Shown here piece by piece: positions 35,145 through 44,501 of a DNA stretch of 64,000 nucleotides. The notes beneath the pieces were generated by a model. That model saw only the letters and a program-made list of their open reading frames with translations, was not told where the DNA came from and ran no database searches. Source of the stretch: Streptomyces seoulensis (GTDB taxonomy: Bacteria > Actinomycetota > Actinomycetes > Streptomycetales > Streptomycetaceae); contig CP054936.1 of NCBI GenBank assembly GCA_013364255.1, positions 3,378,853 to 3,442,852 on the forward strand, given 5' to 3'. Position 1 is the first letter of the stretch. Each line of letters opens with the position of its first letter. Both the position numbers and the translations under genes were made by a program.

Positions 35145-35948
35145 GTGTCCGACCCCTCCCCCGCTCCCGCCCTCACCCCCGCCGTGCCCGGTCTGCGGTT
35201 CGCCTTCGGGACGCTGACCGTCCTGCCGGTCCGGGTGAGCCGCTGGGACCGGGCGGCGGCCCGGGCCGGCATGCTGTGCGCGCCGCTGGCCGGGCTCGTG
35301 GTCGGCGCGGCGGCCGCCGCCCCGGGCCTGGCCCTGCTGGGGTGCGGCGCCGGTCCGCTGCTCGCCGCCGTCGCCTCCGCCGCCGTGCCCGCCGTACTGA
35401 CCCGCGGTCTGCATCTGGACGGCCTGGCCGACACCGCCGACGGGCTCGGCAGCGGCAAGCCCGCCGAGGACGCGCTGCGGATCATGAAGCAGTCCGACAT
35501 CGGCCCGTTCGGCGTCATCGCCCTGGTCCTCGTCCTGCTCGCCCAGGTGGCCGCCCTGACCCAGGCCTACGGCCACTCCTGGGCCCGCGGCGCCCTGGCC
35601 GCCGTCGTCTCGGCGGCCGTCGCCCGGCTCGCCCTGACCCTGGCCGCGCGCACCGGGGTGCCGGCCGCCCGGCCCGAGGGGCTGGGGGCGGCGGTGGCGG
35701 GCGTGGTCCCGGTGGCCGGCGCGCTCGGCGCGGCCCTCGCGCTCACCCTGGCGGCGGCCGCCGCGGGGGCGTTCCTCGGGACGCGGACCGCGCTGCTGGC
35801 CGCCGGGGCGGTGCTCGCCGCGCTCGGCGCGGCGGAACTTCTCCTCGGCCACTGCACGCGCCGCTTCGGCGGCGTCACCGGCGACGTGTTCGGCGCGCTC
35901 GCCGAGACGGCGGCCACCACGGCGCTGGTCGTCCTGGCCCTGTCCTGA
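35145..35948 (+). CDS. cobS: Adenosylcobinamide-GDP ribazoletransferase (cobalamin synthase)
   Basis: CobS joins adenosylcobinamide-GDP to alpha-ribazole, the last step of nucleotide-loop assembly, in the membrane. The 267-residue protein has the signature HLDGLADTADGL near residue 90, MKQSDIGPFGVIAL, and a late GVTGDVFGALAE motif, with several Ala/Leu-rich membrane helices. It completes the cobU-cobT-cobS set. Confidence 0.95.
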   Translation: MSDPSPAPALTPAVPGLRFAFGTLTVLPVRVSRWDRAAARAGMLCAPLAGLVVGAAAAAPGLALLGCGAGPLLAAVASAAVPAVLTRGLHLDGLADTADGLGSGKPAEDALRIMKQSDIGPFGVIALVLVLLAQVAALTQAYGHSWARGALAAVVSAAVARLALTLAARTGVPAARPEGLGAAVAGVVPVAGALGAALALTLAAAAAGAFLGTRTALLAAGAVLAALGAAELLLGHCTRRFGGVTGDVFGALAETAATTALVVLALS

Positions 35949-36044
35949 AACGGCCCCCAGCACCCGCCACCGGGCCGAGGCCGCCACTTGTCACCGGGCG
36001 GAAACGATCCGCTCCACACGCTGGGCCGGTCCGCGTCGCGTCGC

Positions 36045-36050
36045 TAGGGT
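36045..36050 (+). promoter_or_regulatory. -10 element of the RDD gene
   Basis: TAGGGT lies 34 nt before the GTG at 36085. It argues that the in-frame GTG/ATG at 36049-36054 are not the start, because they lie in the promoter. Confidence 0.4.
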
Positions 36051-36084
36051 GATGGCGAACAGACACGCGATCGGGGGGACGTCC

Positions 36085-37002
36085 GTGCCGAAGTTACGTC
36101 GTGCCGTGGCCTGGTTCATCGATTTCGCGCTGGTGGCCGCGGCCGCCTCGCTGCTCGCCGTACTCACCTTCCACCGCATATCCGCGCTGGTCACCGACGT
36201 GCCCGACCTCGCCGCCCGCAGCGGCTTCGACCTGCTCTCCTCGCGCGGCGACGTGCTCGGCTCCTCGGAGCAGTTCGGTCTGTCGCTGTGGAACAAGACG
36301 GTGCTGTACGTCGAGGAGGCGTTCGGGCTGCTGGTGCTGGCGACCTTCCTCTACCAGTGGGCGTGCCTCGCCCTGCTGGGGCGGACGGTCGGCAAGGGGC
36401 TGCTCGGACTGCGGGTCGGCCCGGCCGGCGCGGTTCCCTCCGGGCGGGCGCGCCGGGCCGCGCTGCGGGCCGCCGTGACCACCGCGGCCGACGTCGCCGT
36501 CTACGCCGTGGCCTGCGTGCTGCTGATCGAGGGTCACTTCGTCCTGTCGGTGCTGGTGTGGCTGGCGGCGGTGGCGGTCTTCCTGCTCAACGCCCTGCCG
36601 GTCCTGCTGCCGGCCCGGCGGTCGCTGGCCGACCGGCTGGCGGGCACCGCGGTCACCGGCCTGGGCCTCCGCCCGGCCCCGGCCCCCGCGCCGGCCCCGG
36701 ACTACGACACCCCCGCCGCCACTCCGTACTACGACACCCCGGGGATTCCGGCGGCCCCGGAGTACGGCCCCCCGGCGATTCCGGGATACGGCGCCCCGAC
36801 GGCTCCCGGGTACGCCGCGCCGGCTGCTCCGGGTTACGGCGCGCCGGGCTACGGGCCGCCGGTCGCTCCGGGGTACGGCGCGCCCGCCACACCGGACCAC
36901 GGCGCCCCGGGCTACGCGCCGCCCGCCGCGCCCGGCTACGGCGCCCCCGCCGCCCCCGGCCTCAACACGCCCGGCGCCACGCCCCCAACTCGTACTTCTT
37001 GA
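36085..37002 (+). CDS. RDD family membrane protein with Pro/Tyr/Gly-rich tail
   Basis: A 305-residue protein. The first ~200 residues are an RDD domain (LRRAVAWFIDFALV with the Arg/Asp pair, LLGRTVGKGLLGLRV, SLADRLAGTAVTG) with four membrane helices. The remaining ~100 residues are repeats of the type PGYGAP/PAAP, probably disordered. The GTG at 36085 has GGGGGGAC just upstream. The last 41 bp overlap the end of the convergent GH114 gene, so its natural C-terminus may have been altered. Confidence 0.85.
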   Translation: MPKLRRAVAWFIDFALVAAAASLLAVLTFHRISALVTDVPDLAARSGFDLLSSRGDVLGSSEQFGLSLWNKTVLYVEEAFGLLVLATFLYQWACLALLGRTVGKGLLGLRVGPAGAVPSGRARRAALRAAVTTAADVAVYAVACVLLIEGHFVLSVLVWLAAVAVFLLNALPVLLPARRSLADRLAGTAVTGLGLRPAPAPAPAPDYDTPAATPYYDTPGIPAAPEYGPPAIPGYGAPTAPGYAAPAAPGYGAPGYGPPVAPGYGAPATPDHGAPGYAPPAAPGYGAPAAPGLNTPGATPPTRTS

Positions 37003-37864
37003 GCAGCGAGCTGAGCCGCAGCCGGCGCGAGGCGGCGCAGAACTTGCCGGTGGGCAGCTCGTACTCGACGTGGAACACCGCCTTGCCGGCCGCGACGAAC
37101 GGCTTGAGCCGCTCGCACTCGCCGTACTGGGCGCACTGCTCGTTGACCGCGAAGTCGAAGTCGCCCACCAGCCGCGGGATCTGGTCCAGGTCGTTCTTCA
37201 GGCCGACCGACATGCCCCGTTCGTGCGCCAGCCGGGCGACGAGGCGGTTGTAGCGCAGCTGGTCGGCGGCGGTCAGCGGGAAGCCGGTGCGGTTGCGGTA
37301 GCCGTCCATGTTGTCCGGCTCCACCGCGTCGAAGCCCTTGGCGCGGCACATGTCGAGGCGGGCCGCCATCAGCGGCTCCAGCACGTCGGTGCGGCGGATG
37401 TCGAACCAGCGCTCGCCCTTCCAGCCGTTGCCCTCGCCGAGCACCGCCTTCGGGAACTTCGCCGCGTCCGGCCGGAAGTCCTCCCAGGCGCCGGTGGAGA
37501 CGTAGCAGATCACCTTGCGGCCGGCGCGGTGCAGCGTCGCGACGGTGGCCGCGGTGTGGTCGAAGCCGTCGATGTCGTAGACCGCCGCGTCGACGGAGGT
37601 GTCGAGCCGGCCGCTGAGCTGCCACTGCCAGGTGACGCCGGGGCGCGGCAGCCAGCGGCCGGCGGCGGACGCCGAGGCGGCGGGCGGTTCGGCGCCGCCG
37701 GGACGGTCGTCGGAGCCGGAGCCGGAGCCGGAGCCGGAACTTGAGCCTGAGCCGCCGGAGCAGCCGGCGAGCAGCAGGAGCAGGCCGACGAGGGCGGCGA
37801 GAGCGGCGAGCGGGACCCGGCGGACGGTCCGGGCCGGGACGGGGGGATGCCTGGGGACGTACAC
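36962..37864 (-). CDS. GH114 endo-alpha-1,4-polygalactosaminidase-like lipoprotein
   Basis: A 300-residue exported protein with a lipobox (LLLLLAGC near residue 31) followed by a Gly/Ser linker encoded by a simple GGAGCC-type repeat. The GH114 domain has WQWQLSG, VYDIDGFDH, KVICYVSTGAWEDFRPD, FDAVEPDNMDGY and LKNDLDQIP. The acidic residues in EPDNMDG fit the catalytic site of the family. It should cleave galactosamine-containing surface polysaccharides. The GTG at 37864 is tentative because no ribosome site is visible. Its 3' end overlaps the RDD gene. Confidence 0.85.
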   Translation of the reverse strand: MYVPRHPPVPARTVRRVPLAALAALVGLLLLLAGCSGGSGSSSGSGSGSGSDDRPGGAEPPAASASAAGRWLPRPGVTWQWQLSGRLDTSVDAAVYDIDGFDHTAATVATLHRAGRKVICYVSTGAWEDFRPDAAKFPKAVLGEGNGWKGERWFDIRRTDVLEPLMAARLDMCRAKGFDAVEPDNMDGYRNRTGFPLTAADQLRYNRLVARLAHERGMSVGLKNDLDQIPRLVGDFDFAVNEQCAQYGECERLKPFVAAGKAVFHVEYELPTGKFCAASRRLRLSSLLKKYELGAWRRAC

Positions 37865-38065
37865 CCGACGATCATCGCCGATCAGTGTGCCGCCCGGCGC
37901 CGGTCGGCCCCGCCGGGCGCCCCGCCGCGGCCGTGCGGGGACCGCCGCACGACGCGGGCGCCGCCCGCGGCCGGAGGACCGCGGGGACCGCCGGAGGCGG
38001 CAACGCGCGTAGGCTCGTGCCGGGTGTTTGCCCGCCCGGGTGGAGACCGCACCGCAGGAGGGATC

Positions 38066-38071
38066 TAGGGT
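38066..38071 (+). promoter_or_regulatory. Possible -10 of pepA
   Basis: TAGGGT lies about 73 nt before the pepA start. The -35 is weak. Confidence 0.3.
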
Positions 38072-38143
38072 CGGTCGTCGGGCCCGGTCGACCCCACCCG
38101 CTTTCGGCCACTCCATCTCACAGGGAAGCGAGATTTCACCACC

Positions 38144-39670
38144 GTGACTGCTCTCACTCTCAGCACCGCCGCGGTGCCCGGCCTGCGGGCCGACGCGATC
38201 GTCGTCGGTGTCGCCAAGGGCACCAACGGCCCGGTCGTCGCACCGGGCGCCGAGGCCGTCGACGCGGCGTACGACGGCGGGCTCGCCGACGTCCTGGAGA
38301 CCCTCGGCGCCTCCGGCGGCGAGGGCGAGGTGACGAAGGTGCCCGCGCCCTCCGGTTTCAAGGCCCCGCTCATCCTGGCGGTGGGTCTGGGCGCGGCGGC
38401 CGAGAAGGGCGCCGGTTACGGCGCCGAGGCGCTGCGCCGGGCCGCCGGCGTGGCCGCCCGGGCCCTCGTCGGGGCGAAGAAGGCCGCCTTCGCGCTGCCG
38501 CTCGCCGACGCCGCCGACGCCGGCGCGGTCGGCGAGGGCGCGCTGCTCGGCGCGTACTCCTTCGACGCCTACAAGGAGAACGGCAAGGACGCCAAGGGCC
38601 GCGGCGGCAAGGCGCCGCTCGCCGACGTCGTGCTGCTCGGCGGCAAGCCCCGCGACCGCGCCTACAAGGCGGCCGTGGAGCGCGCCGCCGCGGTCGGCGA
38701 GGAGCTGAACCGCGCCCGCGACCTGATCAACATGCCGCCCAACGACCTCACCCCGGCCGCCTTCGCCGCCCTCGCTCAGGACGCGGCCAAGCTGCACGGC
38801 CTGAAGATCCAGGTGCTCGACGAGAAGGCGCTCACCAAGGGCGGCTACGGCGGCATCCTCGGCGTCGGCTCCGGCTCGGCGGCCACCCCGCGTCTGGTGA
38901 AGCTGTCGTACACCAGCTCCAAGGCGAAGAAGCACCTGGCGCTGGTCGGCAAGGGCATCACCTACGACTCGGGCGGCATCTCGCTCAAGCCGGCCGGCCA
39001 CAACGAGACGATGAAGTGCGACATGAGCGGCGCCGCCGCCGTGTTCGCGACCGTCGTCGCCGCCGCCCGCCTGGGCCTGGAGGTCAACGTCACCGGCTGG
39101 CTGGCGCTGGCCGAGAACATGCCCTCCGGTACCGCCGTGCGCCCCGGTGACGTGCTGCGCATGTTCAGCGGCAAGACGGTGGAGGTGCTCAACACCGACG
39201 CCGAGGGCCGGCTGGTGCTGGCGGACGCGCTGTGGGCCGCCTCGCAGGAGAAGCCGGACGCGATCGTGGACGTCGCGACCCTGACCGGCGCGATGATGCT
39301 GGCGCTGGGCAGCCGCACCTTCGGCATCATGGCCAACGACGAGGCGTTCCGCGGCGCGATCCACGAGGCCGCGGCGGAGGCCGGCGAGGAGTCCTGGCCG
39401 ATGCCGCTGCCCGAGCACCTGCGCAAGGGCATGGACTCCCAGGTCGCCGACATCGCCAACATGGGCGAGCGGATGGGCGGCGGCCTGGTGGCCGGTCTGT
39501 TCCTGCGCGAGTTCGTCGGCGAGGGCATCACCTGGGCGCACCTGGACATCGCCGGTCCGGCGTTCAACGAGGGCGGGCCGTTCGGCTACACCCCCAAGGG
39601 CGGTACGGGGTCCGCGGTGCGGACGCTGGTGCGGCTTGCCGAGCTGGCGGCCGCGGGGGAACTGAGCTGA
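38144..39670 (+). CDS. pepA: Leucyl aminopeptidase (M17)
   Basis: A 508-residue cytosolic dinuclear-metal aminopeptidase that removes N-terminal residues in peptide turnover. The variable N-terminal domain spans residues 1-170. The catalytic domain contains LVGKGITYDSGGISLKP (metal Lys/Asp near 268-273), MKCDMSGAAAV and the M17 signature NTDAEGRL near residue 350. GTG start with a moderately spaced AGGGAAG upstream. A 20-bp tandem duplication spans its stop codon. Confidence 0.95.
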   Translation: MTALTLSTAAVPGLRADAIVVGVAKGTNGPVVAPGAEAVDAAYDGGLADVLETLGASGGEGEVTKVPAPSGFKAPLILAVGLGAAAEKGAGYGAEALRRAAGVAARALVGAKKAAFALPLADAADAGAVGEGALLGAYSFDAYKENGKDAKGRGGKAPLADVVLLGGKPRDRAYKAAVERAAAVGEELNRARDLINMPPNDLTPAAFAALAQDAAKLHGLKIQVLDEKALTKGGYGGILGVGSGSAATPRLVKLSYTSSKAKKHLALVGKGITYDSGGISLKPAGHNETMKCDMSGAAAVFATVVAAARLGLEVNVTGWLALAENMPSGTAVRPGDVLRMFSGKTVEVLNTDAEGRLVLADALWAASQEKPDAIVDVATLTGAMMLALGSRTFGIMANDEAFRGAIHEAAAEAGEESWPMPLPEHLRKGMDSQVADIANMGERMGGGLVAGLFLREFVGEGITWAHLDIAGPAFNEGGPFGYTPKGGTGSAVRTLVRLAELAAAGELS

Positions 39671-39702
39671 GCCGGGTTCCGGTGAGCTGAGCCGGGTTCC
39701 GG
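39663..39702. repeat. 20-bp tandem duplication across the pepA stop
   Basis: The unit TGAGCTGAGCCGGGTTCCGG occurs twice in a row (39663-39682 and 39683-39702). The first copy contains the pepA stop codon. Confidence 0.8.
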
Positions 39703-39760
39703 GTCCGCCCAGGAGCTCGGGTCCGTCCGTCGTCGGGCGGGTGCGGGGGCGTAGGGGGCT

Positions 39761-39787
39761 GGTCGCGCAGTTCCCCGCGCCCCTTCC
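39761..39787 (-). repeat. Copy 1 of an intergenic GGGGCGCGGGGAACTGCGCGA repeat family
   Basis: The minus strand reads GGGGCGCGGGGAACTGCG then CGACC. It is nearly identical to the copy at 44311-44343. As I recall, this element is widespread between genes in Streptomyces. It lies in the 396-bp gap between pepA and lpd (39671-40066), which otherwise holds the pepA duplication and the lpd leader. Confidence 0.65.
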
Positions 39788-40066
39788 CGGTCTCGCTGGT
39801 CGCGCCCGCGCGGCGGAGCCGCACATCGGCACAGCCCCGCGCCCCTTCCCGGTCGCGCCCCTTCCGCGTCCCTTTCGGGGCGCTTTCCGCGTGGAGTGGG
39901 GTGTCTCACACCCCGGCCCCGCGTCTCGTAGGCCCCCGACAAGTGCGAAGATGGGCGTCGGCAGGACAGGGCCCCCACCAAAGGGCCGAAGAACGAGCGG
40001 CCGGACACCAGCCGCCTGCCGGTCAGCGAAGACCGGCGTACGGCGCACATGCATGGAGGACGTGAC

Positions 40067-41455
40067 GTGGCGAACGACGCCAGCACCGTTTTCGACCTAG
40101 TGATCCTCGGCGGCGGCAGCGGTGGTTACGCCGCGGCCCTGCGCGGGGCGCAGCTGGGCCTGGACGTCGCCCTGATCGAGAAGGACAAGGTCGGCGGTAC
40201 CTGCCTGCACAAGGGGTGCATCCCCACCAAGGCCCTGCTGCACGCGGGCGAGATCGCCGACCAGGCCCGCGAGAGCGAGCAGTTCGGCGTCAAGGCCACC
40301 TTCGAGGGCATCGACGTCCCGGCCGTCCAGAAGTACAAGGACGACGTGATCTCGGGCCTGTACAAGGGCCTTCAGGGGCTCATCGCCTCCCGCAAGGTGA
40401 CCTACATCGAGGGTGAGGGCCGGCTGTCCTCCCCGACCTCCGTCGACGTGAACGGGCAGCGGATCCAGGGCCGCCACGTCCTCCTGGCGACCGGCTCCGT
40501 GCCGAAGTCCCTGCCGGGCCTCCAGATCGACGGCAACCGCATCATCTCCTCGGACCACGCGCTGGTCCTGGACCGCGTGCCCGAGTCCGCGATCATCCTG
40601 GGCGGCGGCGTCATCGGCGTCGAGTTCGCCTCCGCCTGGAAGTCCTTCGGCGCCGACGTCACGGTCGTCGAGGGCCTCAAGCACCTGGTCCCGGTCGAGG
40701 ACGAGAACTCCTCGAAGCTGCTGGAGCGCGCCTTCCGCAAGCGCGGCATCAAGTTCAGCCTGGGCACCTTCTTCCAGAAGGCCGAGTACACCGAGAACGG
40801 CGTCAAGGTCACCCTCGCCGACGGCAAGGAGTTCGAGGCCGAGATCCTGCTCGTCGCCGTCGGCCGCGGCCCGGTCTCCCAGGGCCTGGGCTACGAGGAG
40901 GCCGGGGTCGCCATGGACCGCGGCTACGTCCTGGTCGACGAGTACATGCGCACCAACGTCGAGACCATCTCCGCCGTCGGCGACCTGGTCCCGACCCTCC
41001 AGCTCGCGCACGTCGGCTTCGCCGAGGGCATCCTGGTGGCGGAGCGCCTGGCCGGCCTGAAGGTCGTCCCGGTCGACTACGACGGCGTCCCGCGCGTGAC
41101 GTACTGCCACCCGGAGGTCGCCTCCGTCGGCATCACCGAGGCCAAGGCCAAGGAGATCTACGGCGCGGACAAGGTCGTCGCCCTGAAGTACAACCTGGCG
41201 GGCAACGGCAAGAGCAAGATCCTGAAGACCGCGGGCGAGATCAAGCTCGTCCAGGTCAAGGACGGTGCCGTGGTCGGCGTCCACATGGTGGGCGACCGCA
41301 TGGGCGAGCAGGTCGGCGAGGCGCAGCTGATCTACAACTGGGAGGCGCTGCCGGCCGAGGTGGCCCAGCTCATCCACGCCCACCCGACGCAGAACGAGGC
41401 GCTCGGCGAGGCGCACCTGGCGCTGGCCGGCAAGCCGCTGCACTCCCACGACTGA
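40067..41455 (+). CDS. lpd: Dihydrolipoyl dehydrogenase (E3)
   Basis: E3 re-oxidises the lipoyl groups of 2-oxoacid dehydrogenase complexes. The 462-residue protein has the FAD site DLVILGGGSGGYAAAL, the redox disulfide GGTCLHKGCIPTK (near residues 44-56), the NAD site IILGGGVIGVEFAS, the second FAD segment ISAVGDLVPTLQLAH and the catalytic HAHPTQNEALGE at the C-terminus. The GTG at 40067 follows ATGGAGGAC. It precedes sucB by 61 bp, so the two are likely an operon serving both the SucB and AceE complexes. Confidence 0.96.
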   Translation: MANDASTVFDLVILGGGSGGYAAALRGAQLGLDVALIEKDKVGGTCLHKGCIPTKALLHAGEIADQARESEQFGVKATFEGIDVPAVQKYKDDVISGLYKGLQGLIASRKVTYIEGEGRLSSPTSVDVNGQRIQGRHVLLATGSVPKSLPGLQIDGNRIISSDHALVLDRVPESAIILGGGVIGVEFASAWKSFGADVTVVEGLKHLVPVEDENSSKLLERAFRKRGIKFSLGTFFQKAEYTENGVKVTLADGKEFEAEILLVAVGRGPVSQGLGYEEAGVAMDRGYVLVDEYMRTNVETISAVGDLVPTLQLAHVGFAEGILVAERLAGLKVVPVDYDGVPRVTYCHPEVASVGITEAKAKEIYGADKVVALKYNLAGNGKSKILKTAGEIKLVQVKDGAVVGVHMVGDRMGEQVGEAQLIYNWEALPAEVAQLIHAHPTQNEALGEAHLALAGKPLHSHD

Positions 41456-41516
41456 CGCCCTCAGTCATCGGGCGCGACGACACAGACTTCCGCACTTCTA
41501 AGGAGCAACCGAAACC

Positions 41517-43376
41517 ATGCCGGTTTCCGTAACCCTTCCCGCGCTCGGTGAGAGCGTCACCGAGGGCACTGTCACCCGCTGGCTGAAGGCCGAGGGCGAG
41601 CGCGTCGAGGCCGACGAGCCGCTGCTCGAGGTCTCGACCGACAAGGTCGACACCGAGATCCCCTCGCCCGCCGCCGGTGTGCTGGCCTCCATCAAGGTCG
41701 CCGAGGACGAGACCGTCGAGGTCGGCGCCGAGCTGGCCGTGATCGACGACGGCACCGGGGCGCCCGCCGAGGCCCCCGCCGCCGAGCAGGCCCCGGCCGC
41801 CGAGCAGGCTCCGGCCGAGGCCGCCCCGGCCCCGACCGAGACGGCCGCCCCGGCCGCCCAGACCCCGGCCGCGCCCGCCACCGAGCAGGCCGCCCCCGCC
41901 CCGGCGCCCACCGCCGAGGCCGCTTCCGGCGGCGCGTCCGCCGAGGGCACGGACGTGGTCCTGCCCGCACTCGGCGAGTCCGTCACCGAGGGCACCGTCA
42001 CCCGCTGGCTGAAGTCGGTCGGCGACTCCGTCGAGGCCGACGAGCCGCTGCTCGAGGTCTCCACGGACAAGGTCGACACCGAGATCCCGGCGCCCACCTC
42101 GGGTGTGCTGCTGGAGATCGTGGTCGGCGAGGACGAGACGGCCGAGGTCGGCGCCAAGCTCGCCGTCATCGGCGCCCCGGGCGCCGCTCCCCAGGCCGCC
42201 GAGGCCCCCGCCGCCCCGGCCCCGGCGCCCGCCGCCGAGGCCCCGGCCCAGCCCGCGGCTCCCGCCCCGGCTCCCGAGCAGCCCGCCGCTCCGGCTCCGG
42301 CTCCGGCCGCCCCGGCGCAGCCCGCCGCTGCCGCCCCGGCCCCGGCCCAGCCCGCCGCCCCGGCCCAGCCCGCCGCCCCGGCGCCCGCTCCGGCCCAGGC
42401 CGCTCCGGCCGCTCCCGCCGCTCCGGCCGCCGCCCAGGCGACCGACGAGGGCGCGTACGTCACCCCGCTGGTGCGCAAGCTCGCCGCCGAGAACAGCGTC
42501 GACCTGTCCTCCGTCAAGGGCACCGGCGTCGGCGGCCGCATCCGCAAGCAGGACGTGCTGACCGCCGCGGAGGCCGCCAAGGCCGCCGCGCCGGCTCCGG
42601 CCGCTGCCGCCGCCGCGCCCGCCGCGAAGAAGGCTCCCGCCCTGGAGACCTCCCCGCTGCGCGGCCAGACCGTCAAGATGCCGCGCATCCGCAAGGTCAT
42701 CGGCGACAACATGGTCAAGGCGCTGCACGAGCAGGCGCAGCTGTCCTCGGTGGTCGAGGTCGACGTGACCCGGCTGATGCGGCTGCGCGCCGCGGCGAAG
42801 GACTCCTTCGCGGCGCGCGAGGGCGTCAAGCTCTCCCCGATGCCGTTCTTCGTCAAGGCCGCCGCGCAGGCGCTGAAGGCCCACCCGGTCATCAACGCCA
42901 AGATCAACGAGGCCGAGGGGACCATCACCTACTTCGACAGCGAGAACGTCGGCATCGCGGTGGACTCCGAGAAGGGCCTGATGACCCCGGTCATCAAGCA
43001 CGCCGGCGACCTCAACATCGCGGGCATCGCCAAGGCCACGGCGGAGCTGGCCGGCAAGGTCCGCGCCAACAAGATCACTCCGGACGAGCTGTCCGGCGCG
43101 ACCTTCACCATCTCCAACACCGGCTCGCGCGGCGCGCTGTTCGACACGATCATCGTGCCGCCGGGTCAGGTCGCGATCCTCGGCATCGGCGCCACCGTCA
43201 AGCGCCCCGCCGTGATCGAGACCGAGGAGGGCACGGTCATCGGCGTCCGCGACATGACGTACCTGACCCTCTCCTACGACCACCGCCTGGTGGACGGCGC
43301 CGACGCGGCCCGTTACCTGACGGCGGTCAAGGCGATCCTGGAGGCGGGCGAGTTCGAGGTCGAACTCGGCCTCTGA
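41517..43376 (+). CDS. sucB: Dihydrolipoamide acyltransferase (2-oxoglutarate dehydrogenase E2)
   Basis: A 619-residue E2. It has two nearly identical lipoyl domains (residues ~1-80 and ~145-222), each with the lipoylated Lys in [11 protein letters not shown]. Long Ala/Pro-rich swinging linkers join them to a peripheral-subunit-binding domain (~314-350, [15 protein letters not shown]) and a catalytic acyltransferase core ending in [15 protein letters not shown] (near 587). Substrate assignment to succinyl groups rests on family and context. E2 in actinobacteria can be shared between pyruvate and 2-oxoglutarate complexes. GGAG precedes the ATG. It depends on LipA and LipB, encoded at 55-57 kb. 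Confidence 0.95.
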   Translation: MPVSVTLPALGESVTEGTVTRWLKAEGERVEADEPLLEVSTDKVDTEIPSPAAGVLASIKVAEDETVEVGAELAVIDDGTGAPAEAPAAEQAPAAEQAPAEAAPAPTETAAPAAQTPAAPATEQAAPAPAPTAEAASGGASAEGTDVVLPALGESVTEGTVTRWLKSVGDSVEADEPLLEVSTDKVDTEIPAPTSGVLLEIVVGEDETAEVGAKLAVIGAPGAAPQAAEAPAAPAPAPAAEAPAQPAAPAPAPEQPAAPAPAPAAPAQPAAAAPAPAQPAAPAQPAAPAPAPAQAAPAAPAAPAAAQATDEGAYVTPLVRKLAAENSVDLSSVKGTGVGGRIRKQDVLTAAEAAKAAAPAPAAAAAAPAAKKAPALETSPLRGQTVKMPRIRKVIGDNMVKALHEQAQLSSVVEVDVTRLMRLRAAAKDSFAAREGVKLSPMPFFVKAAAQALKAHPVINAKINEAEGTITYFDSENVGIAVDSEKGLMTPVIKHAGDLNIAGIAKATAELAGKVRANKITPDELSGATFTISNTGSRGALFDTIIVPPGQVAILGIGATVKRPAVIETEEGTVIGVRDMTYLTLSYDHRLVDGADAARYLTAVKAILEAGEFEVELGL

Positions 43377-43399
43377 GCCCCCTGTCGTCCCCGCACCAC

Positions 43400-43433
43400 G
43401 GCGCCCCGCCCGGACTCCTCCGGGCGGGGCGCC
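43400..43433 (+). terminator. Terminator after sucB
   Basis: A perfect 15-bp stem (43400-43414 with 43419-43433) with a 4-nt loop lies 24 bp past the sucB stop. The rest of the 292-bp gap to the GntR gene holds only its promoter region (TATTGT near 43634). Confidence 0.75.
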
Positions 43434-43668
43434 GCCGTTGCGCCGGACCCGCGGGGGCGGCCGCCGCCGCCCAGGGCGCGGGAAACCGCGCGACCAGCCA
43501 CAAACGGCGCGCAGCCGGCGCACAGCGGACGGAACCGCGCCATAACGCGCCGCCCGCCGCCCCCGCCGTGTAAGTCTCGTCTCACCTGCGCAAAAGCATC
43601 CCCAGGCCCGCTACCCCGACCCCGCGCCCGCCGTATTGTCTAAACGTCAGCCCCCGGGAGGAGCACCC

Positions 43669-44292
43669 ATGACCGCGCCCGTCGTCCACTCGCTGCGCGA
43701 ACAGATCCGCGAGCACATCGTGGAGGGGATCGTCAGCGGTCGCTGGAAGCCGGGCGAGCGCATCGTGGAGCGGCGGATCGCCACCGAGCTGGAGGTCAGC
43801 CAGACCCCGGTGCGGGAGGCGCTGCGCGAGCTGGAGTCGCTGCGGCTGATCGAGTCCGCGCCGAACAAGGGCGTACGGGTCCGCAACCTCACCGCCGCCG
43901 ACCTGGAGGAGAGCTACCCGGTCCGGGCCGGTCTGGAGGCGATCGCGGCGGAGCTGGCGGCCGACCGGCTGGCCGGGGACTGCTCGGCCCTGGAGCCGCA
44001 CGTGAGCGCGCTCTACGAGGCCGACCGGCGGGCCGACGGCACCGGGCAGGTGCGGCACACGGTGGGCTTCCACCGGGAGCTGGTGCGGGCGGCCGGCAAC
44101 TCGGTGCTGCTGCACACCTGGGAGGGGCTGGGCATCGAGGTCTTCACCGCGCTGTCGATCCGCTGGCTGGGGACGGTGCAGCAGTCGTACGCGGAGGAGC
44201 ACGAGGAGCTGGTCGCCGCGTTCCGCCGCCGCGACCCGCGCATTCCGGAGCTGGTCAAGGCCCACGTCCTGGGCTGCGCCCCGCGCCCCTGA
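43669..44292 (+). CDS. GntR-family (FCD-type) transcriptional regulator
   Basis: A 207-residue regulator. The N-terminal winged helix-turn-helix has LREQIREHIVEGIVSGRWKPGERIVE and VSQTPVREALRELESLRL. The C-terminal helical FCD-like ligand domain has R/H residues (VRAGLEAIAAE, HTVGFHRELVRAAGN) that often bind a metal and an organic acid. GGGAGGAG precedes the ATG at 43669. It sits directly upstream of aceE, whose promoter carries a perfect palindrome. A role sensing a carboxylic acid to control pyruvate dehydrogenase is plausible but unproven. Confidence 0.9.
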   Translation: MTAPVVHSLREQIREHIVEGIVSGRWKPGERIVERRIATELEVSQTPVREALRELESLRLIESAPNKGVRVRNLTAADLEESYPVRAGLEAIAAELAADRLAGDCSALEPHVSALYEADRRADGTGQVRHTVGFHRELVRAAGNSVLLHTWEGLGIEVFTALSIRWLGTVQQSYAEEHEELVAAFRRRDPRIPELVKAHVLGCAPRP

Positions 44293-44310
44293 GGCGACTC
44301 CTCGCGCCCC

Positions 44311-44343
44311 GGAAAGGGGCGCGGGGAACTGCGCGATCGACCA
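44311..44343 (+). repeat. Copy 2 of the intergenic GGGGCGCGGGGAACTGCGCGA repeat family
   Basis: Reads GGGGCGCGGGGAACTGCG then CGATCGACCA shortly after the GntR stop. It is the inverse of the copy at 39761-39787. Confidence 0.65.
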
Positions 44344-44501
44344 CACCCGCCCGGTGACGCCCCGACCCGAGCTGCGGGGCGCACCCGAGCCGACCCCCGC
44401 TCACCTGCGAAAACACCCTCCATTCAAGGTCACCCGGTGCCACCGCCGGAGGCACCCCGTGCCGACTTTCTCGGAATCGAGAGGTTTTGCCCCTCAACCC
44501 T

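Noticed and set aside
36962..40054. Apparent 1030-residue open frame on the minus strand
   Set aside because: Only the part to 37864 encodes a recognisable protein (GH114). The rest is antisense to pepA with Val/Gly/Arg/His-rich shadow composition.
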